From positions 186,001 to 250,000 of the forward strand of contig CAVSWP010000011.1 of the NCBI GenBank assembly GCA_963731665.1: a DNA stretch of 64,000 nucleotides, in the 5' to 3' direction. Below are positions 49,955 through 59,173 of the stretch, in pieces (the first letter of the stretch is position 1; each line of letters begins with the position of its first letter). This stretch comes from Chersky-840 sp035604715. GTDB taxonomy: Bacteria; Actinomycetota; Acidimicrobiia; Acidimicrobiales; UBA8190. Under the pieces are notes generated by a model, which saw only the letters and a list, made by a program, of their open reading frames with translations, was not told the origin of the DNA and searched no databases. Both the position numbers and the translations under genes were made by a program.

Positions 49955-50760
49955 CGTCGCCGCGCCGCGCCCCGCTCCCGGCGCCCGCTGTCATCCTGGC
50001 TGCCGACCACCGCGCCCGCGGGGTCATCACCGTCGAACGCTACGGCGCCTACCTCGAGGCCCTGTCGGTCGCGCTGGAGTTCTGCGACGGCATCCTGGCG
50101 AGCACCCAGCCCCTGCGCGACCTGGCGGCGTCGGGCGCCGTCGAGGACCGGCACCGCACCTATCTCTCGCTCAACCGGACCGGCCTCGCCGGCAGCGCCT
50201 TCGAGCTCGACGACCGGCCCGTGGCCACCGTGGAGCGCGCCGTCACCGAGGGGTGGACCGGCGTGAAGCACATGACCCGGATCGACCTCGCCGACCCCGT
50301 CACCCCCTCCGCCTTGGAGCTGCTCGGCACCATGCTCGAGTCGGCGCACGCGGCGGGCCTCGAGGCGCTGGTGGAGTGCCTGTCGTGGCGCGACGGCCAG
50401 GTGGCGCGCGACACCGACTCCATCGTCTACGCCGCCGTGGTGGCCCATGACCTCGGGGCCCCGGTCCTCAAGGTCCCGATCCCCGACACCGCCCCCGGCG
50501 CGGGGCGCGTCGACGCCGTGGCCCGCATCGTGGCCAGTGTGGGAGTACCCGTCCTCTTCCTCGGCGGCCCCCGACGCCCCGGCGACGGGGGCGACCCTGG
50601 CGACCTCCAGCACCTCCGCGAGGACGCCCTCGACGAGATCCGCGACGCCATGGCGGGCGGTGCCGCCGGCCTGGCCGTCGGGCGCGTGGTGTACCAGGAC
50701 CCCGACCCGGCCACCATGGCCCGTCTCGTCGCCGACGCCGTGCGCACCGGCTCGGCGTGA
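49951..50760 (+). CDS. DhnA/Cgl0159-like (beta/alpha)8 aldolase
   Basis: A 269-residue TIM-barrel protein similar to class I aldolases of the DhnA/LacD kind: 'ILAADHRARG' near the N-terminus, 'GWTGVKHMTRIDL', 'VLKVPIPDT' (candidate Schiff-base Lys) and a C-terminal 'GGAAGLAVGRVVYQ' phosphate-binding turn. It would cleave a phosphorylated ketose or deoxy-sugar acid. GTG start shares GTGA with the preceding stop; the kinase follows after 16 bp. Confidence 0.75.
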   Translation: MTSPRRAPLPAPAVILAADHRARGVITVERYGAYLEALSVALEFCDGILASTQPLRDLAASGAVEDRHRTYLSLNRTGLAGSAFELDDRPVATVERAVTEGWTGVKHMTRIDLADPVTPSALELLGTMLESAHAAGLEALVECLSWRDGQVARDTDSIVYAAVVAHDLGAPVLKVPIPDTAPGAGRVDAVARIVASVGVPVLFLGGPRRPGDGGDPGDLQHLREDALDEIRDAMAGGAAGLAVGRVVYQDPDPATMARLVADAVRTGSA

Positions 50761-50776
50761 CGGGCCCCGGCTCGGC

Positions 50777-52309
50777 GTGATCCTCACCGTCGACCTCGGC
50801 ACCACCGTCACCAAGGTCGTCGTGTGGGGCGACGGCGGCCCTCCGATCGCCGTCGGGAGAAGCTCGCTGGTGTCCACCTACGGGCCCGACAACCGCGTCG
50901 AGCAGGACGCCGGCACGTGGTGGCCCTCGGTGGTGGCCGCCTGTGCCGCGGCCCGGTCCGCCCTGGGCGCAGAGGCGGCCGGCGCGTTCGGGGCCGTCGA
51001 CGCGCTGGGCTTCTCGGCCGCCCGCCAGAGCTTCGTCCCCGTCGCCGCCGATGCCACTGCTCTGGGGCCGGCGCTGTTGTGGTCGGACCGGCGCGCCCTC
51101 GCCGAGGCCACGTCCCTGGCCGCGTCCTTCGACACCGACACCCACGCCGCCGACGGTGGTGCCGTCGTCCGGGCGCGCACCGGCGTGGTGCTCGACCCCG
51201 GATCGGTGGCGGCCAAGGTGGCGTGGCTACAACACCACGAGCCCGAGCGCCTGGGCGGCGCCCGTTGGCTCCTGTCGCCGCGCGACCTCATCGCCTGGCG
51301 CCTCACCGGCGAGGTGGCCACCGACCACACCCTGGCGTCGGCCACCGGCCTGTACGAGCTGTCCGGCGCCGACGGTCTCGGCCCGCTCGGCCCCCTGGTC
51401 GCCGGACTCGTCGACGCCGCCGCCGATCTCATGCCCCCGTCCCGACCGTCGGACTCGGTGCTGGGGGGATTGCTTGCCGGGCCCGCCGGCGAACTCGGGC
51501 TGCGCGTCGGCGTCCCCGTGGTCATCGGCGCCGGGGACCGGCCTTGCGAGGTCCTCGGCGCGGGGTCGTCGCCGTCGTGGCCCATGGTGTCGTGGGGGAC
51601 CACCGCCAACGTCTCGGTTCCCGTCCCCCGCCTTCTCGGCCCGCCCCCGCACACCATGATCGTCACCCGGGGCGCCCTGGGGGGATGGCTGCTCGAGGGC
51701 GGGCTCTCCGCCGCGGGGTCACTCCTCGAATGGCTGGCCCGTCTCACCGGGCGCGACATCGCATCGCTCATGGAAGACGCCGCGTCGAGCCCGCCCGGGT
51801 CGCGCGGCGTGGTCGTCCTGCCCTGGTTCGGGGGCGCCCGGGCACCGTGGTGGCGAGACACCGCCCGGGGCGGTGTCGTGGGACTGTCCTTCGACCACGA
51901 CGCCGGCGACGTGGCGCGCGCCGTCGTCGAGTCCGTCGCCTGGGACGTCACCCGCTGCCTGCAGTCGGTCACCGACACGTGCGGATCCGCCCCTGCTCCG
52001 GTGGGGCTCGTCCTGGGAGGCGGCGGCGCCAACGTGGCGTTGTGGACCGACATCCTGACCGCTGTCACCGGGCTGTCGGCGCGCCGGAGACGATCGGGCG
52101 AAGCCGCCTCGGCCGGAGCGGCCGTGCTCGTGGCCCGGGCCACCGCCACTGCGGGCGCCGGCGCCGATGCCGATCTCGGCGTCGTGCTGGAGCGACTGGA
52201 CCCGGTCGACACCGAGATGACGCCCGACCCGGCGATGACGGCCCGGTACGCCACGTTGCGGCCCGTGGCCGACACCGCCGCCGATGCCGTCATCGAGCTG
52301 GGCCGTTAG
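50777..52309 (+). CDS. FGGY-family carbohydrate kinase
   Basis: A 510-residue kinase with 'TVDLGTTVTKVVVW' (phosphate 1), 'ALGFSAARQSFV', 'GAGDRPCEVLGAG', 'SWGTTANVS' and the adenosine motif 'LVLGGGGANVALWTDIL'. It phosphorylates a sugar or polyol, xylulokinase- or gluconokinase-like in layout. The GTG at 50777 is the only suitable start; upstream codons run into the aldolase frame. A 14-bp direct repeat (50747-50760 and 50767-50780) spans the aldolase stop and the kinase start. Confidence 0.87.
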   Translation: MILTVDLGTTVTKVVVWGDGGPPIAVGRSSLVSTYGPDNRVEQDAGTWWPSVVAACAAARSALGAEAAGAFGAVDALGFSAARQSFVPVAADATALGPALLWSDRRALAEATSLAASFDTDTHAADGGAVVRARTGVVLDPGSVAAKVAWLQHHEPERLGGARWLLSPRDLIAWRLTGEVATDHTLASATGLYELSGADGLGPLGPLVAGLVDAAADLMPPSRPSDSVLGGLLAGPAGELGLRVGVPVVIGAGDRPCEVLGAGSSPSWPMVSWGTTANVSVPVPRLLGPPPHTMIVTRGALGGWLLEGGLSAAGSLLEWLARLTGRDIASLMEDAASSPPGSRGVVVLPWFGGARAPWWRDTARGGVVGLSFDHDAGDVARAVVESVAWDVTRCLQSVTDTCGSAPAPVGLVLGGGGANVALWTDILTAVTGLSARRRRSGEAASAGAAVLVARATATAGAGADADLGVVLERLDPVDTEMTPDPAMTARYATLRPVADTAADAVIELGR

Positions 52310-52336
52310 AACGGTGAGCACGGAGTCGGTGACACG

Positions 52337-53626
52337 GTGAAAGAGGTGCGGTTGGCCTACGGGCGCACCGGAATGGTGGCCCGGGTGCCCGACGACGCCG
52401 TGGTGGTGACCGCCACCGAGCTCCCGGGCCTGCCCGACCAGGGCGGCGCGGTGCTGGCGGCGTTGCGGTCGCCGGTGCACGGTCCCCCGCTGTCGGATCT
52501 CGTCGCCGGCGCGGGGGCGACGGCGCGAGTGGCGGTGGTGTTCCCCGACCTCACCAGGCCCATGCCCAACTGCACGGTTCTCCCCCCGTTGCTCGCCGAG
52601 CTCGAGCGGGTGGGGGCCGGCCCGTCGCGGGTGGACCTGTTGTGCGCTACGGGCACCCATCGTGAGGCGAATCCCGAGGAGATGGTCGAGCTCGTCGGCC
52701 CCAACATCACCAGCCGGTACACCATCTTCCAACACCGGGCCGACGCCCCCGAAGCCGAGCACGTCGAGGTGGGCCGCGTGGACGGGACGCCGGTGCGCAT
52801 CGACCGGCGCTACGTGGAGGCCGGCGTGCGCATCCTCACCGGTTTCGTCGAGCCCCATTTCTTCGCCGGGTTCAGTGGCGGTCCCAAAGGGGCGTGCCCG
52901 GGCCTGGCCGCGCTGGAGACCATTCTCGAGGCCCACAGCCCGAGCCGGATCGCCGACCCCCGCGCCACGTGGCTCGTGCGCCAGGGCAATCCCGTCCACG
53001 ACTTCGTGCGCGCCGCCGTGGCCCTGGCGCCGCCGACGCTGTGCCTCGACGTGGCCATCAACCAACGACGCGAGCTCACCGCGGTGTTCGCAGGCCGCCT
53101 GCCCCACGGGCATGACGCCGCCTGTCGGTTCGTGGAGGACACCGCCGTCCAACACGTGGGCGAGCCCTTCGACGTCGTCCTGAGCACCAATGGCGGGTAC
53201 CCCCTGGACCGCAACCTGTACCAGGCGGTCAAGGGAATGGCGGCCGCCGAGCGCGTGGTGCGCCCGGGCGGGACCATCGTCATGGCGGCGGAGTGCGCCG
53301 ACGGCGTGCCCGGAGGTGGCGCCTTCGCCCGCCTGTTGACCCAGGCCGCCGACCCCGACGCGCTGGGCGCCGCCCACGGGTTGTCAGAGACGGACCGTTG
53401 GCAGGCCCAGGTCCTGGGCCGGGTCCTGCACCACAGCGACGTCTGGCTCCATGCCCGGGGGTTGACCGACGACGAGATCCGCGCCGCATTTCTGCGGCCC
53501 GTGACCGACGTGACCGATGCCGTGGCCGAAGCGCTCGACGCCGGCGGCGGAGGGGGAGGACGGCGTCCTCGGGTGGGCGTGCTCCCTTACGGACCGCTCA
53601 CGGTCGCCTCGGCCTCGCCCTCCTGA
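52337..53626 (+). CDS. LarA-family nickel-dependent racemase/epimerase homologue
   Basis: A 429-residue LarA (DUF2088) protein. Family elements: 'VVFPDLTRPMP', 'LLCATGTHREANPEEM' and 'EPHFFAGFSGGPKGACPG' (the Lys region that carries the pincer cofactor in LarA). LarA proteins use a nickel-pincer nucleotide to invert alpha-hydroxy acids, and some homologues act on sugar acids. No larB, larC or larE maturation gene is in this window, so cofactor supply must come from elsewhere. Last gene of the GH4 operon; a weak terminator follows. Confidence 0.85.
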   Translation: MKEVRLAYGRTGMVARVPDDAVVVTATELPGLPDQGGAVLAALRSPVHGPPLSDLVAGAGATARVAVVFPDLTRPMPNCTVLPPLLAELERVGAGPSRVDLLCATGTHREANPEEMVELVGPNITSRYTIFQHRADAPEAEHVEVGRVDGTPVRIDRRYVEAGVRILTGFVEPHFFAGFSGGPKGACPGLAALETILEAHSPSRIADPRATWLVRQGNPVHDFVRAAVALAPPTLCLDVAINQRRELTAVFAGRLPHGHDAACRFVEDTAVQHVGEPFDVVLSTNGGYPLDRNLYQAVKGMAAAERVVRPGGTIVMAAECADGVPGGGAFARLLTQAADPDALGAAHGLSETDRWQAQVLGRVLHHSDVWLHARGLTDDEIRAAFLRPVTDVTDAVAEALDAGGGGGGRRPRVGVLPYGPLTVASASPS

Positions 53627-53645
53627 CCTCTCCCGACCACTCCCC

Positions 53646-53663
53646 GACCTGAAGGTCCTTTTT
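53646..53663 (+). terminator. Short intrinsic-type terminator after the larA-like gene
   Basis: GACC-TGAA-GGTC (53646-53657) followed by C and TTTTT (53659-53663). The stem is only 4 bp (5 with an alternative loop), but the U-tract and position 20 bp past the stop fit termination. Confidence 0.5.
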
Positions 53664-53686
53664 CTCGCCTGAACGTCGGGAAATCT

Positions 53687-53702
53687 CTGACGAAGGCGTC
53701 AG
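53687..53702 (+). promoter_or_regulatory. Inverted repeat upstream of the MFS-LivF gene
   Basis: CTGACG-AAGG-CGTCAG is a perfect 6-bp inverted repeat 20 bp before the ATG at 53723. It may be an operator or a hairpin in the leader of the transport operon. Confidence 0.4.
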
Positions 53703-53722
53703 GGATTAGCGTTGCGCCTGCG

Positions 53723-56194
53723 ATGCCGCCTACGGGGGACCAACTCGTCGGGGAAGGTGCGGGGGAGCTCTACGGCGGCGACGCGCCCCTGTTCAGTTTC
53801 ACCGTCCCCGACGAGCTGCTCCAGGAGGCCATCAGCAAGAGCCGTCACAAAGACGCCGTGGCCGATGTGGCGCTCATGCCCGGGGTCGGCGAGGGCAGGC
53901 CGCCGCCGTTGATGGGGATCCTGCGGGCCAGCGGCTTCGCCCCGCTGGTGCTGCTCACCGTGGCCGCCATCGTGCCCAACATGTTCGGGCAGGGCATCAA
54001 CCTGATCGGCAACAACCTCGAGAAGTCGTTCCACCTGCACGACTCGGGGCTGGGGGCGGTGGCCTTCGTGGCCTCGGTGGCCCAGCTGTTGTGGGCCGTG
54101 CCCTTGGCCCTGTGGGCGGACCGCGGCAGCCGCAAGGTGGTCTCGGCCTTGGCCCTCCTCGTGTTCGCCGTGCTGGGGCCTCTGATGGCGCTGGCTCCCA
54201 ACGTGTGGTGGTTCGTCGTCCTCTACCTGCTGGCCTCGGTGGGCAGCGCCGTGAACCTCACGGTGCACAACTCCTACCTGGCCGACGCCTATCCCACCGA
54301 AGGGCGCAGCCGGGTCTTCAGCTGGCACTACCTCCAAGACCCCATCGCCCAGACCCTGGGCATCCTCATCTTCGGGGCCATCGTCGCCTACACCAACAAC
54401 TGGCGGTGGGGGCTCGTGGTGGGGGCTGCCGGCATCCCGATCGCGTTCAGCCTGTTCGGGATCCGGGAGCCCGACAAGGGCACCAACGAGTCCAGCCACA
54501 TCCTCAAAGCGGCCGGCATGGACGTGCAGGCCGAGCAGGAGAACGCCCCGCGGGTGCTGTTGGGCCCGGCCGTGACCCGTCTGCTGCGGATCCGCTCGCT
54601 CTACTACGAGCTCGTGGCGGTATCGGTGCTCGGCTTCGTCGGCATCGGCGCGTCGCTGTTCGGCAACCTCTACTTCGTCCGGGTCTGGCATCTCACCGGG
54701 AGCCACGGGACCGCGGAGCGCAGTCACATCTACGCCATCATCGGACTGGCCGCTTTCCTGGGGTTGCCCGTCGCCTACACCGCCGGGGACCGCCTCTTCC
54801 GGCGCGCCCCCCAGGCTCCTTTGGTCCTGGCCGGTATCTGCATCACGGTCTACGGGACGCTGTTCACGATTTCGCTGTACATGCCCAAGCTGTGGCTGGT
54901 GGTGGCGCTCCAGTTCCTCGCCAACGCGGCGGTGGCGCCCATCGCCATTGCCATCTTCCAGACCCTGGCCGCCACGGCCCCACCCGAGATGCGAACGATC
55001 TGCTTCGCCATGTTCGGGGTGTACTCGGCGGTGTTCGGAGGATTCGCCGGCAGCATCATCCTGGGTGCCGTCAGCGACGCCAGCAACGTGACCAAGGCCC
55101 TCACCCTGGTGGGACCGGTGTGCGCCGTGGGCGGAGCCCTGCTCATCGTGGGGTCACGGTTCGTCCGACACGACATCACCTTGGTCATCGAGGACGTCCT
55201 CGAGCGCTACGCCGAGGGCAAGCGACGTAAGAGTGGTGGAGACATCCCGGCCCTGCAGATCCACAACATGGACTTCTTCTACGGATCCCAGCAGGTCCTC
55301 TTCGACGTCAACCTGGAGGTCCCCGAGGGCGAGATCGTGGCGCTGCTCGGCACCAACGGCGCCGGCAAGAGCACCCTGCTACGGGCCGTGGCGGGCCTCG
55401 ACCATCCCCATCGCGGCGTCATCCGCGTCTTCGGCACCAACTGCACGTACCTCGAGCCCGAGCAGATCATCGACCTGGGCGCCGCGCTGCTGGTGGGCGG
55501 GAAGATGACGTTCCCGGGTCTGAGCGTCCGGGACAACCTGCGGATCGGGGAACACTCCTTCCGACGCGACGCGCCGCGCGCCAAGGCGGCCCTCGACGAC
55601 GCCGTGGGACTGTTCCCCGAGCTCGAGTCCCGGCTCGACCAACCGGCGGGCACCTTGTCGGGAGGCGAGCAGCAGATGCTGGCCCTGGCGCGCGTCATGA
55701 TGAGCAAGCCCCGCCTGCTCATGATCGACGAGCTCGCCTTCGGCCTGGCGCCCATGACGGTGGAGCGCCTGATGGACATCGTGCGGCACGTCAACGCCGA
55801 TGGCGCCACCGTGATCCTGGTCGAGCAGAGCGTGAACCGGGCCATGACCCTGGCCGACCACGCCTTCTTCCTCGAACGGGGCGAGGTGCGTTTCGAGGGC
55901 TCGATCACCGAGCTCCTGTCTCGCGACGACCTTCTCCGCCCCGTCTTCCTCGCCACTGTGGGAGCCGCCCTGGGCAACGGAGCCGCCGGCAGCGCCAGCG
56001 CGGGCAACGGCGCCACGTCGCGCCCGGCTCCGCCCGCCGCACCGAGCGCGCCAATCCCGCCCACCCCGCCGAGCGCGCCCACCCCGCCGAGCGGGCCGCG
56101 TGCCGACGGGCTCTGGCTGGCCGGCCCCCCGGTCGGAGACAACAGAGACACCAGAGACAACAGAGAGGACGGAGAGGGCGGGGCGACGACGTGA
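53723..56194 (+). CDS. MFS transporter fused to a LivF-type ABC ATPase
   Basis: An 823-residue fusion. Residues about 65-475 form a 12-helix major facilitator domain ('ALWADRGSRKVVS' loop motif between helices 2 and 3). Residues about 495-735 are an ABC ATPase of the branched-chain amino-acid LivF class: Walker A 'GTNGAGKST', signature 'LSGGEQQMLALA', Walker B 'RLLMIDEL', H-loop replaced by Gln ('LVEQ', as in LivF). A Pro/Ala-rich tail follows. The next genes encode LivH-LivM and LivG homologues, so the ATPase probably serves that ABC importer while its MFS half is physically attached. GTGA overlap with the permease gene. Confidence 0.88.
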   Translation: MPPTGDQLVGEGAGELYGGDAPLFSFTVPDELLQEAISKSRHKDAVADVALMPGVGEGRPPPLMGILRASGFAPLVLLTVAAIVPNMFGQGINLIGNNLEKSFHLHDSGLGAVAFVASVAQLLWAVPLALWADRGSRKVVSALALLVFAVLGPLMALAPNVWWFVVLYLLASVGSAVNLTVHNSYLADAYPTEGRSRVFSWHYLQDPIAQTLGILIFGAIVAYTNNWRWGLVVGAAGIPIAFSLFGIREPDKGTNESSHILKAAGMDVQAEQENAPRVLLGPAVTRLLRIRSLYYELVAVSVLGFVGIGASLFGNLYFVRVWHLTGSHGTAERSHIYAIIGLAAFLGLPVAYTAGDRLFRRAPQAPLVLAGICITVYGTLFTISLYMPKLWLVVALQFLANAAVAPIAIAIFQTLAATAPPEMRTICFAMFGVYSAVFGGFAGSIILGAVSDASNVTKALTLVGPVCAVGGALLIVGSRFVRHDITLVIEDVLERYAEGKRRKSGGDIPALQIHNMDFFYGSQQVLFDVNLEVPEGEIVALLGTNGAGKSTLLRAVAGLDHPHRGVIRVFGTNCTYLEPEQIIDLGAALLVGGKMTFPGLSVRDNLRIGEHSFRRDAPRAKAALDDAVGLFPELESRLDQPAGTLSGGEQQMLALARVMMSKPRLLMIDELAFGLAPMTVERLMDIVRHVNADGATVILVEQSVNRAMTLADHAFFLERGEVRFEGSITELLSRDDLLRPVFLATVGAALGNGAAGSASAGNGATSRPAPPAAPSAPIPPTPPSAPTPPSGPRADGLWLAGPPVGDNRDTRDNREDGEGGATT

Positions 56195-58237
56195 TCGCGG
56201 TGTCGCTCCCGTCGTCGGTCATCCTCGAGGGGGCCATCCTGGGCCTCAACTACGGGTTGCTGGCGACGGGGCTGGTGCTGATCTACCGCACCAGCCGGGT
56301 GGTGAACTTCGCCCAGGGACAGCTCGGCGTGGTGGCGGCGGTGTTCCTGGTCAAGCTGTACTACGACTACGGGATCAACTACTGGGCGGCGCTGATCGCC
56401 GCCCTGGCGTTGGCGGCGGGCGCGGGGGCGCTGTCGGAGCTCGTGCTGCGGCGTCTGTTCGACCGGCCCCGAGTCATGGTCATGGTGGCCACCATCGGGT
56501 TGTCCCAGGTCCTGTTCCTGCTCACCCTGCTCCCCTTCATCCGGCCCAAGAAGCTGTTCCGCGCCTTCCCGGTGCCGGTGGACTGGACGTTTCACATCGG
56601 GACGTTCCTGTTCCCGCCCGGTGAGGTCGTCACCCTCATCGTGGCCCCCATCGTGGCGCTGGGCCTGGCCGCCTTCATCCGGTTCTCGTCGTGGGGCCTG
56701 GCCATGCGGGCCTCGGCCGAGAACACCGAGTCGGCCCGCTTGTCCGGGGTGTGGGTGCGGCGCACGTCCACCGTGGCCTGGACCCTCGCGGGGGCGTTGT
56801 CGGCGTTCACCGCCATCCTGGCCTCGCCCAGCCAGACGAGCACGCTCACCGAGGTCCTGAGCCCCGGCCTCCTCCTGCTGGCGCTGCTGGCCGCGCTGCT
56901 GGGCGGCATGGTGAGCCTGCCCGTCGCCTTCGTGGCGGGCATCGCCCTGGGAATCGTCCAGGACCTCTTGGAGTGGAACATCAACAACCCCTCGTCGGGC
57001 ACGGCCACGGTCGAGCTGGTCCTGTTCGTGTTGCTGCAGCTGGCCCTGCTGGCCCGGGCGGCGTCGCTGCAAAAGAGCTCTCGCACCGCCGAACGGACGT
57101 CGTGGACGACGGGAACCAACGCCTTCCGGCGCGACGGGGCCACCTTGCGAAAACGGGTGGGGACGGCGGGGGTGGTCGGCACCGTGGTCATCGCCGCGCT
57201 GCTGCCGCTGGTGCTGGACGTGGGTCGGTCGTACCTGATGTCGCAGATCTGCATCTACGGCGTCATCGCCCTGTCTCTGACCGTGCTCACGGGATGGGCG
57301 GGCCAGGTGTCGCTGGGCCAGTTCGGGTTGGTGGCGGTGGGGGCGGACCTCACCGCCCATCTGGGAGGGGGCGTCCCCCTCATCCTGTTGCTGCCCTTCG
57401 TGGGCGTGGTCACCGGGCTGGTGTCGGTGCTGGTGGGGCTCACGGCCCTGCGCATCCGGGGCCTGTACCTGGCGGTGAGCACGCTGGGATTCGCCCTGTT
57501 CATGCAGACCTCGGTGCTGGCCACGGCGTGCTGGTCGGTTCCGGTGATCCACAAGACGATCTGCTCGGGGCTCCCCGATCCCCAGTCCACCTTGATCTCC
57601 CGGCCTACCCTCCTCGGGCTGGGGCTGTCGTCGGAGCGGGCTTTCGCCTGGTTCTCCCTGGGCGTGCTCGTGGTGTCGATCCTCATGGTGCGGGTGTGGC
57701 GCGACCCGCGGCATCGCCCGACGGCTCATCGCCGTGCGCGACAACGAGGTGGCGGCGGGCTCGGCCGGCATCCCCGTGGTGCGCACCAAGCTCATGGCGT
57801 TCGCGCTGTCGGGGTTCATCGCCGGCTACGCCGGGGTGTGCTTCGCCTTCGCCACCGAGCGCTTTAGCACCGACACCTTCGACCCCACGGTGTCGATCCT
57901 GGTGGTCTCGATGGTCGTGATCGGCGGTCTCGACGCCATCCCCGGGGCCGTGCTGGGTGCGCTCTACCTGGTGGGGCTGCCGGCCATCTTCGGGTCGACG
58001 ACGTCGATCCAGTTCCTCACCAGTGGGATCGGGCTCATGGCGTTCATCCTCTACCTGCCGGGCGGCATGGCCCAGGTGCTGCACCAGGGCGGCGACCTCG
58101 CCACCGCCGGGGTCGAGCGCCTGCGCGCCCGCTGGCGGGGAGAGCCCCCGTCGCCCGCCCCCGACGCCGTGGGGGCCGAGAGCGCCGGGGCCACCCACAG
58201 CACCGACGCCGGGGCGGTGGCCGAGGTGCCGTCGTGA
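56191..58237 (+). CDS. Fused LivH-LivM branched-chain-type permease, apparent frameshift
   Basis: The LivH-like half (from GTG 56191: 'GAILGLNYGLLATGLVLIYRTSRVVNFAQGQLG') and the LivM-like half ('LTGWAGQVSLGQFGLVAVGADLTAHLG') are fused in one frame up to about 57700. The remainder ('LIAVRDNEVAAGSAGIPVVRTKLMAFALSGFIAGYAG') is in the next frame. Removing one C from the CCC at 57705-57707 restores a 681-residue protein. Together the two halves form the channel of a LIV/HAAT-family ABC importer. Overlaps the genes on either side by 4 nt. The extra base may be a sequencing error. Confidence 0.85.
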
Positions 58238-59139
58238 GCCGCGCCGAGCGCACCCCCCTCACCGACGACGACGAGCAGTCGAGGCCGTCCGGCCGCAAGA
58301 CCAGAGGGGAAGGCCCCGCCCGGTTGGAAATCCGGGAGCTGGTGGTGACCTTTGGGGGGTTGCGGGCCGTGGACGACGTGAGCGCGTCAGTCGAGCCGGG
58401 ATCGATCGTGGGGCTCATCGGGCCCAACGGGTCGGGCAAGACCACCCTCCTCGACGCCGTGTCGGGGATCGTGGCCCCCACGGCGGGGACCCTGCGGCTC
58501 GACGGCGAGGACCTCGCCGACTACATCCCCGAGGAGCGCGCCGCTCTGGGGGTGGTGCGCTCGTTCCAGGACTGTCGCCTGTACCCCGAGCTGTCGGTGC
58601 AGGACACCCTCATGCTGTGCGAGGACGCCCGCCGGCGCATCAGCGTGCTGTCCACCACCTTGCAGCTCCCCTGGGCGCGGCGCGCCGAGCGCGACAAGCG
58701 CAAACTCGTCGACGGGGTCATCGGGTCGTTCGGTCTCGAGCGCTTCCGCCACCACCTCACCGGGCACCTGTCGACCGGGACCCGCCGGGTGGTGGACCTG
58801 GCGTCGATCGTGTTGGCCGGCCCCCGCCTGCTCCTGCTGGACGAGCCCACGGCGGGCATCGCCCAGCGCGAGGCCGAGGCCTTCATCCCCCTGCTCCAGC
58901 GCCTCCACGAGGTGACCGGCTCGACCATCTTGTTGGTGGAGCACGACGTGCCCCTGGTCTTCGAGCTGTGTTCCCACGTGATCGTCATGCAGACCGGATC
59001 CGTGGTGGTGTCGGGCCCCCCCGACGTCGTGCGCCAGGATCCCGCCGCTTTGGCCGCCTACCTCGGCGCCAGTGACGCCGCCCTCCACGTCACCGGGCCG
59101 ACGCGCACTGACCCGACGCGCACCGACCCGACGCCCTAA
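58234..59139 (+). CDS. LivG-type ABC transporter ATPase with altered signature motif
   Basis: A 301-residue ABC ATPase: 'VTFGGLRAVDDVSASVEPGS', Walker A 'GPNGSGKTT', Walker B 'RLLLLDEP', H-loop 'LLVEHD'. The signature motif reads 'LSTGTRRVVDLA' rather than LSGGQ; LivG-type proteins often deviate here. It partners with the LivF domain of the MFS fusion and with LivH-LivM. An N-terminal 30-residue charged extension and a C-terminal T-R-T-D-P repeat are unusual. GTG start in GTGA overlap. Confidence 0.88.
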   Translation: MSRAERTPLTDDDEQSRPSGRKTRGEGPARLEIRELVVTFGGLRAVDDVSASVEPGSIVGLIGPNGSGKTTLLDAVSGIVAPTAGTLRLDGEDLADYIPEERAALGVVRSFQDCRLYPELSVQDTLMLCEDARRRISVLSTTLQLPWARRAERDKRKLVDGVIGSFGLERFRHHLTGHLSTGTRRVVDLASIVLAGPRLLLLDEPTAGIAQREAEAFIPLLQRLHEVTGSTILLVEHDVPLVFELCSHVIVMQTGSVVVSGPPDVVRQDPAALAAYLGASDAALHVTGPTRTDPTRTDPTP

Positions 59140-59173
59140 GCGCGCCCGGCACCCTAGTCGCGCTAGGCGCGCT
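59139..59173. terminator. Hairpin between convergent livG and tauD-like genes
   Basis: AGCGCGCC (59139-59146) pairs perfectly with GGCGCGCT (59166-59173) around a 19-nt loop, exactly between the two convergent stop codons. No U-tract. Confidence 0.5.
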
